A stretch of DNA of 64,000 nucleotides. Source: an uncultured Acetatifactor sp. GTDB taxonomy: Bacteria; Bacillota; Clostridia; Lachnospirales; Lachnospiraceae. How positions within the stretch are numbered: the stretch's first letter is position 1; each line of letters opens with the position of its first letter. Shown piece by piece: positions 35,350 to 45,400 of this stretch. The stretch spans positions 9,634 through 73,633 of the forward strand of contig CAJUQT010000001.1 of NCBI GenBank assembly GCA_910588225.1, in the 5' to 3' direction. The notes under the pieces were generated by a model. That model was not told the origin of the DNA, ran no database searches, and was given only the letters and a program-made list of their open reading frames with translations. The position numbers were made by a program, and so were the translations under genes.

Positions 35350-36309
35350 TTACTTCACAGAAATCAGGGTTCCATTGCCGTCTATTTCCACCTCTCGCCC
35401 CCATGCACTCCAGATAGCATCCTCCGCGCTGTGGGTCTGCACCGCGTCCACCTGGGCTCTGATTCTGAATTCCGCTCCATCATAGACATAGGTGGTGGTG
35501 ATGGCAGTATATGCTCCGTTGGTCTCCGTGGTCTCATAAACCGCATCTGCCACGGAAGGGTCGATCCTCAGATAATCCGTCAAATCCGCCGTTCTGGTCT
35601 GAGCCGGATCCACACCCTCGCCGGGCGCCTTCAGAATCTCCCGGTAATACAGAACCGTACGCTCCCTGGTGGAGGAATCGGTATCCAGAATCCAGGGCTG
35701 GTTTTCTCCGCTGAGACCACAGTTAATCAGATGCAGGTCAATCAGGTCCGGAGACAGTTCCGGAAGCTTCGTTCTGATGACACGGCCTTCTCCGTCCCGT
35801 CTGAGATTCCCCGCCCCGTCCTCTTCCGGCGGATTGACCCAGTATTTATATATGGTAATGCGGACATACTGATCAATGTCACCGGTATTCTCCACATATA
35901 GTTTTTCATCATATTTCCTGCCTGGCTGTATCTCTTCCCCCGGAGGCAAAAGGTCTGTCAGAAGGGAATTATCCGCATCGTTCTTCAGCTCATCCACATC
36001 CCAGTAGCCGTTTTCTTCCGCATCATAATTTCTCCAGGATACTCTCTTCGGTGCATTGTCACCGCACTGTTCATACAGGCTCACCCCGATGTTAAACATC
36101 TGAACCCGGGAATTATAATACTCGGAAGTATAAGTAAGCACCGCTCTGGCACTGCCTATGGTACTTCCCAGAAGCATCACCACAGCCAGACCGAACAGCG
36201 CTATGGTCACCGCCGGAGAAGCCAGGAATTTCTGCACTCTGGTCAGACCGCTCCCCTGCTTTTTGGCTCTTTTTGTCCGGGCTGACTGGTTCTTCTTATT
36301 CTCCGACAT
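35350..36309 (-). CDS. SipW-dependent-type (TasA/CalY-like) secreted protein
   Basis: About 319 residues. A long basic N-terminus (KRAKKQGSGLTRVQ) precedes a membrane segment (VTIALFGLAVVMLLGSTIGSARAVLTY), the layout seen in SipW-processed fibre proteins. The mature part is beta-rich with DYLRI, NTGDIDQYVRITIYKYW and similar strands. No C-terminal anchor is visible. ATG 36309 is preferred because GGAGGT lies seven bases upstream; two earlier starts exist at 36315 and 36318. It overlaps the previous gene by 14 bases. Probably a biofilm-type fibre subunit; the family assignment is by layout and neighbours, not by search. Confidence 0.7.
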   Translation of the reverse strand: MSENKKNQSARTKRAKKQGSGLTRVQKFLASPAVTIALFGLAVVMLLGSTIGSARAVLTYTSEYYNSRVQMFNIGVSLYEQCGDNAPKRVSWRNYDAEENGYWDVDELKNDADNSLLTDLLPPGEEIQPGRKYDEKLYVENTGDIDQYVRITIYKYWVNPPEEDGAGNLRRDGEGRVIRTKLPELSPDLIDLHLINCGLSGENQPWILDTDSSTRERTVLYYREILKAPGEGVDPAQTRTADLTDYLRIDPSVADAVYETTETNGAYTAITTTYVYDGAEFRIRAQVDAVQTHSAEDAIWSAWGREVEIDGNGTLISVK

Positions 36310-36979
36310 TTCCATCACCTCCAGCTCCGTTTTCAGAATTACCGCCGGTTCCGGTCTGTTCTTCTATCTCTCTCTCAGATGTACTTCCATCGGCATCCGG
36401 TTTCCCTGTGGCTGTCACCACATCCAGCGTCTCCGACCAGTCCGCGTAAGGCTCTCCGTTCTCGTCATATCTCACGGGTGTGCTCTCATAAATGACGATT
36501 ACGTTAAAGCTTTCTCCGTCTTCCGGTTTCGTCTGACCGGGTTCATTCCCTTCCGGCACGGGGGGAATGTCAATCACCACATCCAACGTGGCGGCAGAGC
36601 CGCCTCCCGGCACGATTTCTTTATAGTAATACCAGTCTCCGTCGGCTTCCCCGCCTGGAACTACTTTGTTCCAGACACCGCTCTCCTGCGTCCATATTCC
36701 CTCGGGGCTGCTCTGGTAAGCAACCTCATATCTGGCGCAGAATGCTCTGGCCCGGATATAAACCGGTTCCGAATCCGCATCACTTGTGATAACTAAATGT
36801 TTTGTTTTGGAATCAAAAGTCTCCGTAATCTCTGTCCGGTCTCCCAGATGAACAGGAAGTCCTCCCTCCGCTGTGGTGTAAGTCGTAAAATAGGCAAGCG
36901 CGCTGTTCACTCCCGTGGTCAGTACGGCAGCCCCGGCCAGAAGAGACAGACATATGTTTCTGATATCTTTACGCTTCAT
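36296..36979 (-). CDS. SipW-dependent-type secreted protein, second copy
   Basis: 227 residues from ATG 36979 with AGGAGGGAGAGGG upstream. The frame reaches 37180, but the extra residues overlap the preceding gene. The signal region is LSLLAGAAVLTTGVNSALAYFTTYTTA; the ALAYFT junction resembles the TasA/camelysin cleavage context. The body is beta-rich (KHLVITSDADSEPVYIRARAF) and ends in a Gly/Glu/Asn-rich tail without an anchor. Together with the following gene it forms a pair of likely SipW substrates, one possibly the major fibre protein and the other the tether. The role is inferred. Confidence 0.7.
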   Translation of the reverse strand: MKRKDIRNICLSLLAGAAVLTTGVNSALAYFTTYTTAEGGLPVHLGDRTEITETFDSKTKHLVITSDADSEPVYIRARAFCARYEVAYQSSPEGIWTQESGVWNKVVPGGEADGDWYYYKEIVPGGGSAATLDVVIDIPPVPEGNEPGQTKPEDGESFNVIVIYESTPVRYDENGEPYADWSETLDVVTATGKPDADGSTSEREIEEQTGTGGNSENGAGGDGNVGE

Positions 36980-36992
36980 ACCCTCTCCCTCC

Positions 36993-38333
36993 TCATGGTG
37001 TTCCCTCACTGCCATCTGCTGATGTCTGCTGATTTTCCTGCGGGCTGCTGTCTGAAGCTTCCGTTCCTCCCTGACTTCCTTCGCCTCCCACTGTGCCGTC
37101 CGCATGAACGGAAGTCCATATCCATCTGTCCTGCTCCGCATCATATGTGAAATGATTGGTAATGCCATGACCGTCCACATGACGCCTGTTATAGTAATTG
37201 GTGAAGGTCACTTCAAAAATCTGCTCCGTATCCGTAATTACAGTGGTCTTTTCAAATGCTTCTCTGTGTGTGTCATCCTCCGCCGCGTCCGGATAGGGGC
37301 TGTAGCCTGGGCCGCTGTAGATCTCCTTCACTGTCACCTGAGCTCCCACAGGAAGCTTCAGCTCCTCTCCCGGCCTGTATGCGGTTTCGGATCCTGCTCC
37401 CGTAAAGTCAATGGCCACCACATCCTTATATTCCCTCTGTCCCCCGACACCGCTGATTCGATCTTCCCAGACCGCATTTATTTCAAAGATAAAGGTAACC
37501 GGCCTGGGGATGCTTTCTCCTGCCATGGTTTCGAACTCCAAAAGCTCCTTCCTAATCTGCAGGCTGCCGTACCGCATCTGCGCCCGGGCTTTCAGCACAG
37601 GTTCCATATGATAAAGCCAGGGGCCGGGATTCGCCGTATTGCTCACCGGATTCCCTTCGGCATCCACATAAGGTTCCTTTCCCGGCAGAGCAATCAATTC
37701 CGGTTCAAAGGAAAATACACAGTCAGAGGCATTGGCCATGGTAGCAATTTGCTCCGTTCCGTCACTGTCCCTGCTGACCGCAGTATATGCCGCCACATCA
37801 CCATATGTCACATCCGGGTCTCCTGCACCGCCTCTCCTGGCAATCAGCAGATAAAGTCCTGCGTCCAGACCTCCGATCTCCTGTTTCACAGATTCCTCCA
37901 TCCTGACAGGCGGCGTCTGAACCGTTCCGCTGACAGCCCCTTCCTCATCCGTCGTAATTCCCAGCGCAATCCGGGCCGCCTTCTGGGACTGCTGCCTCCA
38001 GTCCGCATTTGTCATATGCTCCGTAATCTGCAGACCTTCTTCTCCCGCATATTGCGCCTCCAGTTCAAACTGATAACCGTCATAGCCAAATCCGCCGGCT
38101 TTGCCTGGTATAACGCCTGCCACCCTATAGAGATCTATCACCACAGAGGCATTATCAAGCTGCTCTGCCAGCCAGCCGCTTCCGTCTCCTGTAAAGTTTC
38201 CCGGTATCACCGTCAGAGAACACTTCTCGTCCAGGTTTACAGATTCTGCCGCCCCTCCCGAAAATGACAGTGCTGTCACCATGCCAAAAACTGCCGCCAG
38301 CGACATCAGCACCTGTGTCCATTTATGCTTCAT
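36993..38333 (-). CDS. Pilin-like protein with beta-sandwich repeats
   Basis: 446 residues. Signal peptide (VLMSLAAVFGMVTALSFSGGAA). Domain 1 (about 30-220) resembles the N-terminal pilin domain with LDAGLYLLIARRG. Domain 2 (about 245-395) is a Cna-like beta sandwich (SLQIRKELLEFE, PVTFIFEINAVW, LPVGAQVTVKEIYSGPGY, FEVTFTNYYNRR), of the kind that can form internal isopeptide bonds. The C-terminus is Gly/Ser/Glu-rich with no sorting signal or membrane helix. It may be released or held by a partner. It lies 13 bases after the signal peptidase I gene. Confidence 0.7.
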   Translation of the reverse strand: MKHKWTQVLMSLAAVFGMVTALSFSGGAAESVNLDEKCSLTVIPGNFTGDGSGWLAEQLDNASVVIDLYRVAGVIPGKAGGFGYDGYQFELEAQYAGEEGLQITEHMTNADWRQQSQKAARIALGITTDEEGAVSGTVQTPPVRMEESVKQEIGGLDAGLYLLIARRGGAGDPDVTYGDVAAYTAVSRDSDGTEQIATMANASDCVFSFEPELIALPGKEPYVDAEGNPVSNTANPGPWLYHMEPVLKARAQMRYGSLQIRKELLEFETMAGESIPRPVTFIFEINAVWEDRISGVGGQREYKDVVAIDFTGAGSETAYRPGEELKLPVGAQVTVKEIYSGPGYSPYPDAAEDDTHREAFEKTTVITDTEQIFEVTFTNYYNRRHVDGHGITNHFTYDAEQDRWIWTSVHADGTVGGEGSQGGTEASDSSPQENQQTSADGSEGTP

Positions 38334-38346
38334 AGATGCTTCCCTC

Positions 38347-38949
38347 CTATCTAATCATCCCCATGTCCGTCAAAGGCCAGACACGAAACAATATCTTGCC
38401 AACCAGAAATTCCTCACTAATACTGCCTATCGTACTGCTCCTGCTGTCCACAGAGGTCTCTCTGTGGTCCCCCAGTACAAAAATGCGCCCCTCCGGCACC
38501 TGATAGGGAAGTGTAATATCACATATTCCCAGAGACTTCTCTGTGACATATGGTTCCTCCAACAGTTCGTTGTTCACATACACATTTCCATCCTTATCAA
38601 TATCCACCCAGTCTCCTGAGACTGCAATCACACGTTTTACCAGAATATTATTATTATAATAAAAAGCTACCACCTCGCCGGTATTGTAGTCCGACCCGTT
38701 CAGCGCCACCACAATATCTCCGTTCCACAAAGTCTCTGTCATGGAAGTTCCGCTGATCTGCAATACGGGCAGAAAGGTCACTGCCACCAGCATGGCTGCC
38801 GCCGCCACAATCAGCAGCGTGTATATGGTGCTCCGCATCACTCTTCCAAAGGTATGCTTATGATTTTCTTTCTCCAGTTCCGCTTCTATCTGGCTTAGAG
38901 TAGGAGTTTCCAGCACCTTCTCCTCTTTTTCCTTCTTTTTCCTTCCCAT
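38347..38949 (-). CDS. lepB: Signal peptidase I (Ser-Lys type)
   Basis: 200 residues. A cytoplasmic, charged N-terminus of about 35 residues, one membrane segment (STIYTLLIVAAAAMLVAVTF), then catalytic Ser 69 in QISGTSMTETL and Lys 105 in NILVKRVIAVSGD. The late GDHRETSVDSR box is also present. It cleaves secretory signal peptides, here probably those of the pilins. The locus thus carries both a bacterial Ser-Lys peptidase and a SipW-type one. ATG follows the coiled-coil gene stop by one base, with AAAGGG as ribosome site. Confidence 0.95.
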   Translation of the reverse strand: MGRKKKEKEEKVLETPTLSQIEAELEKENHKHTFGRVMRSTIYTLLIVAAAAMLVAVTFLPVLQISGTSMTETLWNGDIVVALNGSDYNTGEVVAFYYNNNILVKRVIAVSGDWVDIDKDGNVYVNNELLEEPYVTEKSLGICDITLPYQVPEGRIFVLGDHRETSVDSRSSTIGSISEEFLVGKILFRVWPLTDMGMIR

Positions 38950-38950
38950 A

Positions 38951-39349
38951 TTACCCTTTTGCCTGTTCTATCTGAAATCCTTCGGATTGTCCGTCGCTCT
39001 TATCTTCATTGCCAAGTCTCCTGACATTCTCCAGATACTGATCCGCCGCCTTCTGTGCAATCTCAAATATGCCGTTTAACCTGAGGGCCGCCTCCGCAAT
39101 GGAGCCCGCTTCCTGGAGCTCAATCCTGCGGGTAGTCCTCTCCTCTTGAAGGGTATGCCGAAGCTCCTGTATCTTCTCGTCCTTCTGGTCCAGCCTCTTC
39201 CGAAGCTTCTCATAGTTCTCCCGAAGTTCCGTCAGCTGCTCCTCCCTCTCTGTCAGTGTCTGTTTCAATTCTTCTGTCTCCCTTACCTGTGCAAGCAACA
39301 GTTGGAGGAGTTCACGTCTGCTGAGCTTATGCATCTCCTTGTCTGTCAT
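38951..39349 (-). CDS. Small coiled-coil protein of the pilus locus
   Basis: 132 residues, almost entirely heptad-rich helix from about 15 to 85 (RETEELKQTLTEREEQL, YEKLRKRLDQKDEKIQEL), followed by a short Ala-rich helix and a charged tail. No signal peptide or membrane segment, so it is cytoplasmic. It sits between sortase C and signal peptidase I, suggesting a role in organising pilus assembly or secretion at the membrane. No named family was recognised. Confidence 0.75.
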   Translation of the reverse strand: MTDKEMHKLSRRELLQLLLAQVRETEELKQTLTEREEQLTELRENYEKLRKRLDQKDEKIQELRHTLQEERTTRRIELQEAGSIAEAALRLNGIFEIAQKAADQYLENVRRLGNEDKSDGQSEGFQIEQAKG

Positions 39350-39406
39350 GGTATCTGCTTCTCCTCCATCCCGTCTCTGTGTCCTGTCCGGCCGAAGCTG
39401 CCTTGC

Positions 39407-40222
39407 TTACTTCTTCCTGTACTTAATCAGCAGCCAGGCAAGCAGCACCAGCAGCATGGGAATGGCTATGGCAGGCGCCACCAGTTTCGGATCCAGCAAT
39501 CTGGCATCCGGCGTTACACGGACAGCTGCGGCCTCTGTCAGGTTGTCAATACGTGTTCCCCTCACCAGCAGTCTGTGCGTATTGATGCCATAGGGCGTGC
39601 AGGTCACCAGTGTACAGTAATCTTTTCCCCTGCTTAGATCCAGCTCCTCTACTTCCTCCGGCAGAACAATTCGAATCTGATCCACCTGATAGGTCAATGT
39701 CTCATTCAAAACCTGCAGCATGAAGAGGTCACCCTCCACCAACTGATCCAAATCTGTAAACAGCCTTGCGGAAGGCAGTCCTCTGTGGCCGGACAATACG
39801 CAATGAGTACTCTCGCCGCCCACCGGCAGAGAAGAGGATTCAATGTGTCCTGCCGCCACCTGCAGCACTGCCTCGTCCACACCGTGATAAATGGGCAGAG
39901 ATACATCGATGGAGGGAATCTGGATATACCCCATGATCCCGTTGCCGGAGATATTCAGCAGGGCTTCATAGCCTTCCCGCTCCTCATCACTGAGATAATA
40001 TCGGTTCGGCCGGTTCCAGAGCTTCTCATTATAAACCGCCGCCTGATTCCAGTACTCTTCATAGGTTTCCTCATCCAGTGCCGCCACGGCCTCTTCATAG
40101 TTGGCTATGGCTCTGGACTGGTGAAGCGAATTCCAATAATCACTGACTGTAGGATACAGCAGCAAGGACAGACCTGCCATCAGAATCAATGTTAAGATAA
40201 TCGTGGATAAATGTTTCTTCAT
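39407..40222 (-). CDS. Class C (pilus-polymerising) sortase
   Basis: 271 residues with membrane helices at both ends (TIILTLILMAGLSLLLYPTV and LVAPAIAIPMLLVLLAWLLI), as in class C sortases. Catalytic residues are His 146 in VLSGHRGLPS, Cys 208 in LVTCTPYG and Arg 217 in NTHRLLVRG. The stretch EKLWNRPNRYYLSDEE before the core is where the regulatory lid normally lies. It should link major pilin subunits through their LPSTG signals. It follows the major pilin gene by 82 bases that contain a stable hairpin. Confidence 0.95.
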   Translation of the reverse strand: MKKHLSTIILTLILMAGLSLLLYPTVSDYWNSLHQSRAIANYEEAVAALDEETYEEYWNQAAVYNEKLWNRPNRYYLSDEEREGYEALLNISGNGIMGYIQIPSIDVSLPIYHGVDEAVLQVAAGHIESSSLPVGGESTHCVLSGHRGLPSARLFTDLDQLVEGDLFMLQVLNETLTYQVDQIRIVLPEEVEELDLSRGKDYCTLVTCTPYGINTHRLLVRGTRIDNLTEAAAVRVTPDARLLDPKLVAPAIAIPMLLVLLAWLLIKYRKK

Positions 40223-40247
40223 TCAGGGCTCTCCTTGCTGCCGTACA

Positions 40248-40271
40248 CGGAAGGAGCCGAAGCCCCTTCCG
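40248..40271 (-). promoter_or_regulatory. UUCG-capped hairpin between major pilin and sortase C genes
   Basis: On the transcript CGGAAGGGGC and GCTCCTTCCG form a 10-bp stem (one G-U pair) closed by a UUCG loop. No U-tract follows, so it is not a classical terminator. It may protect the pilin mRNA 3' end or reduce read-through into the sortase gene. Confidence 0.65.
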
Positions 40272-40304
40272 AATACAACAGAAATTGCATATTGCTTATA
40301 TAAC

Positions 40305-42428
40305 CTATTTCTCCTTGCTCATACGTTTTCTGGTCACAAGCAGAACCACTGCCGCCAGCACCAGAATGCTTCCTGTCACATAGAAAATTGTGGTACCGAT
40401 ACCGCCGGTGGAGGGAAGAAGGGCACCATTCACATTGATGATATCTGCCGCAAAGATACCGTTTGTATTTGTGATTGTCGGATTACCGTTCTCATCGGTG
40501 GGCCATCCTGTAATCTCCCAGGTACAGGTCTCATTTCCCTCTGTCACTTCCACAGGAGGAATGAATTTAATCTCAAATTCAATGGGTTCAATGGTATTGA
40601 ATCCTGCCGGCGTCTTCGTCTCTGTCAGAGTATATTTCCCTTCTCCAAGGCCTTTAAAGGAAATCCTTCCTGTCACCGCATCTGTGGTCAGTCTGATGGA
40701 TACTTCCGAAGGAACCAGTCTGGTCGTCGTCTCGGTTACCGGGTTATATTTCGTCTCCACGTCCGCATACAGACCTGCGGAACCTTTTACCAGCATATAG
40801 ACTTCCTTGCCTGCATATTCGGTCCTATCCGCAGGAATATAATACACGTCCTCATTGTCAATGGTTGTTTTCAGATAACCTTTTGTAGTATTTTCATCGC
40901 CCTGGCCAATAGAAGTATATTGATCGTCCGAAGGCTCATCTGTTGTATAGCTTCCGTCCAACAGCTTATAGTATGCTCCGTTTTCATCCGCAACATAGTG
41001 TTCCACCGTATCCAGCACCACCTGATAGGAGGTACCTGTCAGGGTAAATTCAGCACCGGCCAGCAGGTTCTCTTCCAGCACTGCATTTGCATACTTTGTG
41101 ATGTCCAGCTCAGTGAGATAAGTCAGTGTCTTCTGCTCCGGGGTCTTTCCCAGAGGAATATTTTCGTCTTCCACAGGCAGACCGGGATGTTTCTCATCCC
41201 TGCTGCCGCCATAGTCAAAATTCGGATCCTGTGAATAATCCAGAGACCATGCGTTCTCATTTCCCTCAGTACCTATAATGGCATCCTCATTTACCGTTGC
41301 AGAATAAGTCACAATAATCTCATCGCCCACGGTATACTGCATAATGTCGGTAAACGCAAGTCTGAAAGAATGATCCCCGTTGGGATATACATAGTACTCT
41401 GCCAGCGGATCGTCCGCGGCCTCTCCTGCGTCATCAAGCGTTCCTCTTGTCAGCGCTTTACCGCCCACAGTAACCGTAACGGATTCTGCACCGTCAAAAG
41501 TAAGCCCTTCTGCCATTGTGTCGTTCATGACAAAGAAATAATAATCATATCCGGCATAATTGGGCACTTTACTCTTAATCCGGAAAGTGGCATGATCGCC
41601 GATGCCCGCATAGTTTGCATCGTCAAGATTCTCATTTGGAACATAATTCTCAGCGTAATCCGGATGGTTGTAGGCATCTGCCCCCTGATAGAACACATCC
41701 TTTTCACCGGAGGGAACTTCGGATTTTACTACCATTGTGGAATCGCCCACAACCTCCAGCAGAATTCTTGTATAGGCAGCTTCTTCTCCTGTCACGGTAT
41801 CTTTCTGCGCATCTTTCACCAGATAGTAACCGGAACCGGTGACATCAATGGCAACATCTCCTGTGCCGGTTGCGGTAAACTTTGTCTCACTTAAATATTT
41901 GGAAACGATGGATGCGAAGAAATCAAGCGGACCTGATTCTCCGATGCTGGTATTATTAAATTCCGACAGCGCTCTTGCCACATCGGCAGCTGTTGTACAG
42001 CCGGCAAACGCGCCGCTGAATACACCTTCCGCATCTGTCTTCAGTTCCTCCAGCAATGCCTCTCCGTCTGTCACACCGGAACCCCATACAATGTTGGACA
42101 GAATGTACTGGGCATTGTATCGTCCGTAACACTCTCTCGTATGTGTATGTTCCTCCTTACCGCAGGTCACCTCATCCCCTGTCTTACAGGAGTCATCATG
42201 TGCATGTTCTTCTTTGGTACAGGTCACGCTGTCCCTGTACTCCGGATTCTCTGCCAGGTCTCCTGCGAAAATCTGATAGGCTTCATAAGTATGTTCCGCC
42301 TTATCATTCTCGTTTTGTTTTACGGTGATTGTATGGGACAGAGTATCCGCTGCAAACGCAGTCAGTCCCATTCCCAAAACCATCACCATCGCCAGCAATA
42401 TGCCGGCAATTTTTCTCATACGCTTCAT
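40305..42428 (-). CDS. Major pilin, SpaH/EbpB family, LPSTG-anchored
   Basis: 707 residues. Signal peptide 1-26 (AGILLAMVMVLGMGLTAFAA), several pilin beta-domains, a last domain with the E-box-like GEGKYTLTETKTPAGF, and a sorting signal LPSTGG at about 671 followed by a membrane helix and RKRMSKEK. Near the N-terminus (residues 70-100) two CxxEEHxHxxxC units occur, the same motif that is repeated in the adhesin. The start overlaps the adhesin stop by four bases. It is the likely backbone of the fibre, polymerised by the downstream class C sortase. Confidence 0.93.
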   Translation of the reverse strand: MKRMRKIAGILLAMVMVLGMGLTAFAADTLSHTITVKQNENDKAEHTYEAYQIFAGDLAENPEYRDSVTCTKEEHAHDDSCKTGDEVTCGKEEHTHTRECYGRYNAQYILSNIVWGSGVTDGEALLEELKTDAEGVFSGAFAGCTTAADVARALSEFNNTSIGESGPLDFFASIVSKYLSETKFTATGTGDVAIDVTGSGYYLVKDAQKDTVTGEEAAYTRILLEVVGDSTMVVKSEVPSGEKDVFYQGADAYNHPDYAENYVPNENLDDANYAGIGDHATFRIKSKVPNYAGYDYYFFVMNDTMAEGLTFDGAESVTVTVGGKALTRGTLDDAGEAADDPLAEYYVYPNGDHSFRLAFTDIMQYTVGDEIIVTYSATVNEDAIIGTEGNENAWSLDYSQDPNFDYGGSRDEKHPGLPVEDENIPLGKTPEQKTLTYLTELDITKYANAVLEENLLAGAEFTLTGTSYQVVLDTVEHYVADENGAYYKLLDGSYTTDEPSDDQYTSIGQGDENTTKGYLKTTIDNEDVYYIPADRTEYAGKEVYMLVKGSAGLYADVETKYNPVTETTTRLVPSEVSIRLTTDAVTGRISFKGLGEGKYTLTETKTPAGFNTIEPIEFEIKFIPPVEVTEGNETCTWEITGWPTDENGNPTITNTNGIFAADIINVNGALLPSTGGIGTTIFYVTGSILVLAAVVLLVTRKRMSKEK

Positions 42429-45400
42429 AATGTTGCTCTCCCTTCTTCTATTTTTCTTCCTTTTGAAGCTCTGATTCTTCTATACATCAGGCCCGCGCCG
42501 GACAGAATGCCGAATGCGGCTGCCAATGCATATAATGTTGCGGTGCCTGTGCCACCCGTTTCAGGAAGTGAGAATTCGTACAGGTTATTATACGCAATCT
42601 CAACTGTACCGTCTTTTGTAATGGTTCCTATGATCTTCCTTTTTGTGTCTGTGGCGATTCCTCCCGAGATAATGGGACTGTACGGGTCGTCAGGGTCCAC
42701 CTCCCAGCTGATGTCCTCTCCCGGTTCTTTGGGGCTTACTGTGACCGGCCCGATCTCTTCAATGGCATAGCTGGAGCCCTCCGGAAGAAAGCTTACCACA
42801 ATGTACTGGCCGGCTTTCAATGTAAATCTGGAATCATTCCAAATGAGAATATCGCTTTCAATCACTTTGCCGGACGAATCGTACTTGGTATAGGAATAGT
42901 CATTTTTCAGAGCATTCTCTTCTGTCTGCCCTGCCAGGATTTCCTCCTTTGTGTCCCCGGATGTCCTGTAGAAATGAATGGTAAAGCCAAATTCCTCATC
43001 CGTCATTTCATTCCCTGTTACCTGCTTCTCAATCCTCAATTTTCCCGTATCCTGTTCTGTGGTGGCAAAGGATACGGAGGGAAGTGTGAACTGCATCCAG
43101 CAGGTGGAACCGGAAGCGCCTCTCTCTGTGTAATAAAAGGTCAGTCTATATTTACCGTTTGTCCCTTTGTCAATGTAATCCCACAGATTTACATACTCGC
43201 CAACGGAACTGTGCACACCGCCGATATCGCAGATCAGCTTTCCATTGTATCCGGGTCCGTCAAGGAATACCCACATGTCATCATCTCCATAGAAAAGGTA
43301 TTCCAGAGGTCCCACATAGTCCTCCACCAGGTCAAATTCGACGGTATAGTGCATGCCGAAATAGTGGTTGTGGTTTAGGCCGTCGTCTGATGCGGGCATG
43401 TTGCAGCAGCCACTTGAAAGATCATCTTTGTTAGCTGAATTCTTTGTTACCTCTGCACTGGCAGGGCTTCCGAACAGCAAATCATGTCCCCCTGTTCCTG
43501 CGGTGGGAACCGTGTCCAGAGGATAAAAATCATTTCCGGCGAAATAATATGTGTTATTCCAGTTGTTGCGTTGTCTATTGAATCTGTCTATTCCATATAC
43601 ACTGCTGACAACCTCTTTATTATCCCCTTCTCCCATTACAACTTCCGCGCCGGTAAGCGTATATGTGTCACCCATCTGGCGGAATACAAGATTTCCGCTG
43701 TAAGCGGTCTTGCCTTCCGCATCCCCGTCATTAAACAGATTGGGCGCTTTTACGGTGGGCGCATACTGAATTTTGTCATCCTTCAGGCCTGTTACCATTC
43801 CAAAGGTGGGACTGCCGTATGCGGCATTATCTGCATTGGCCTTGTTTCCCGTAATATCACCCATTGTTGTCTTCACACTTGTTTCACTGTTTCCAAAGCC
43901 AAAGGTCTGATCCGGTCTATTGCTGTTAATTCCCTGCCTGTTGGTATACAGATACCATGTGTCACCGCTCTCATGGGTGGTTGCATTGCCCCGGTCCGCT
44001 GCCTTTCCGTCCGCCGTATAAACCCTGCCGTCCGAGATATCGTAGTCGTAGAAATCAGCTCCGTTTCTTACTTCCTCCTCCCGGCAATTGTAGATCAACC
44101 GGATGGTTGCCCCTTCCGTAATCAGGATAAAGTCATCCCTGTTTTCCTCCTGCGTCGTCCTCTTATTGGTGAAGTGCCATTCCTTTCCGTCGGCGCAGCT
44201 GTAAAGTTCCCAGGTATCACTGTCCTCTCTCTGGACGCGTATTTCATTTAAGATATAATTCTGGTTTTTTGCAATTTTATTGAAGTAAACCAGCCCCGGC
44301 GCCTGCACATAGTGATAAGTGCCGGCCGAATAGATCTCCTCTTCCACCATCTGTGTCTGAACCCTGCCGTCCTCCGACACATAGATGTTCTTTTTCTTCA
44401 TTGTTCCGCCGTTTGTGGGCAGTATGGCATTATCCTTCCCCGGCTGCTTTTGCGTATCACTCGATGTGTCAATAACGGTGATCGGTCTTAAGGATGCATG
44501 GGTAGCTGCAAGCACCTCAATATTGGCATAAAATTCTACCGTAAACTCCGGATTCGCCTGGCTGGAAGCATAAATCGTTGCAATATTGTCCGTTCCCTGT
44601 GCGGCCGCTTCATATGTCATCGATTCGTCTGTCGTTTCACCATCCACTACAAGGGAGCCGTATATGTCCTTAACCGCAAATCCTGCTTCATTCTCCTCAA
44701 TGTCCACGGCTACCAGCGACACATCACTGCTGTAAATCTCCTCTCCCGGAAGTTCACCTTCCGCCTCCGGGGTATCTGTGCCATCGGCAATTGCCATGGT
44801 ACTTGCTTCCCCGCCTTCCGCGAACTCCACCAGCGCCTCTGTAGGAGTTACTTCCACAGCCACCCTGCAGCCTGTCAGATCCAGTTTCATCCCCTTGTAG
44901 ATTAATCCATACGAGAGTACCTGCATGGAAAGGATTTCATCTCCTGTTCCCGTCTCTTCCGCATAGGTAAGAGCCGCTTCATAGGCCTCCGCATTTTCAT
45001 CCAATGCCTCCACAACAGCTTCCAGTTCATCTTCGGTTACATTCTCTTCTCCCTCATCCGTTTCTTCCCCGCCGGTCGCCGCGGCCTCCCCATCGGTTCC
45101 CACGTTTTCTTCCTGCCCTGATTCTTCTGGCCCGGCGGTCTCTTCCTGCGCTGCCCCTTCTCTCACGGCTTCCCCGTTCTCCTGCGCATCCGGCAGAATT
45201 GCTTCCCCTTCCACATGGAATTTTACTGTGAAAGCGTCATCTTCATAGGTAAAGGTCTTATCAACTGCAACGGTCTTCACCGGTTTCTTCCACCCCAGCG
45301 CAATTTCCGAGAAGCTGTTCATCCGGAAGGTGGTACCGTTCTTCTCCGCATTGCTTCCTTCCAGCCGTTCTGTCCCTGCCTCGCCAAAGTGAACTACAGT

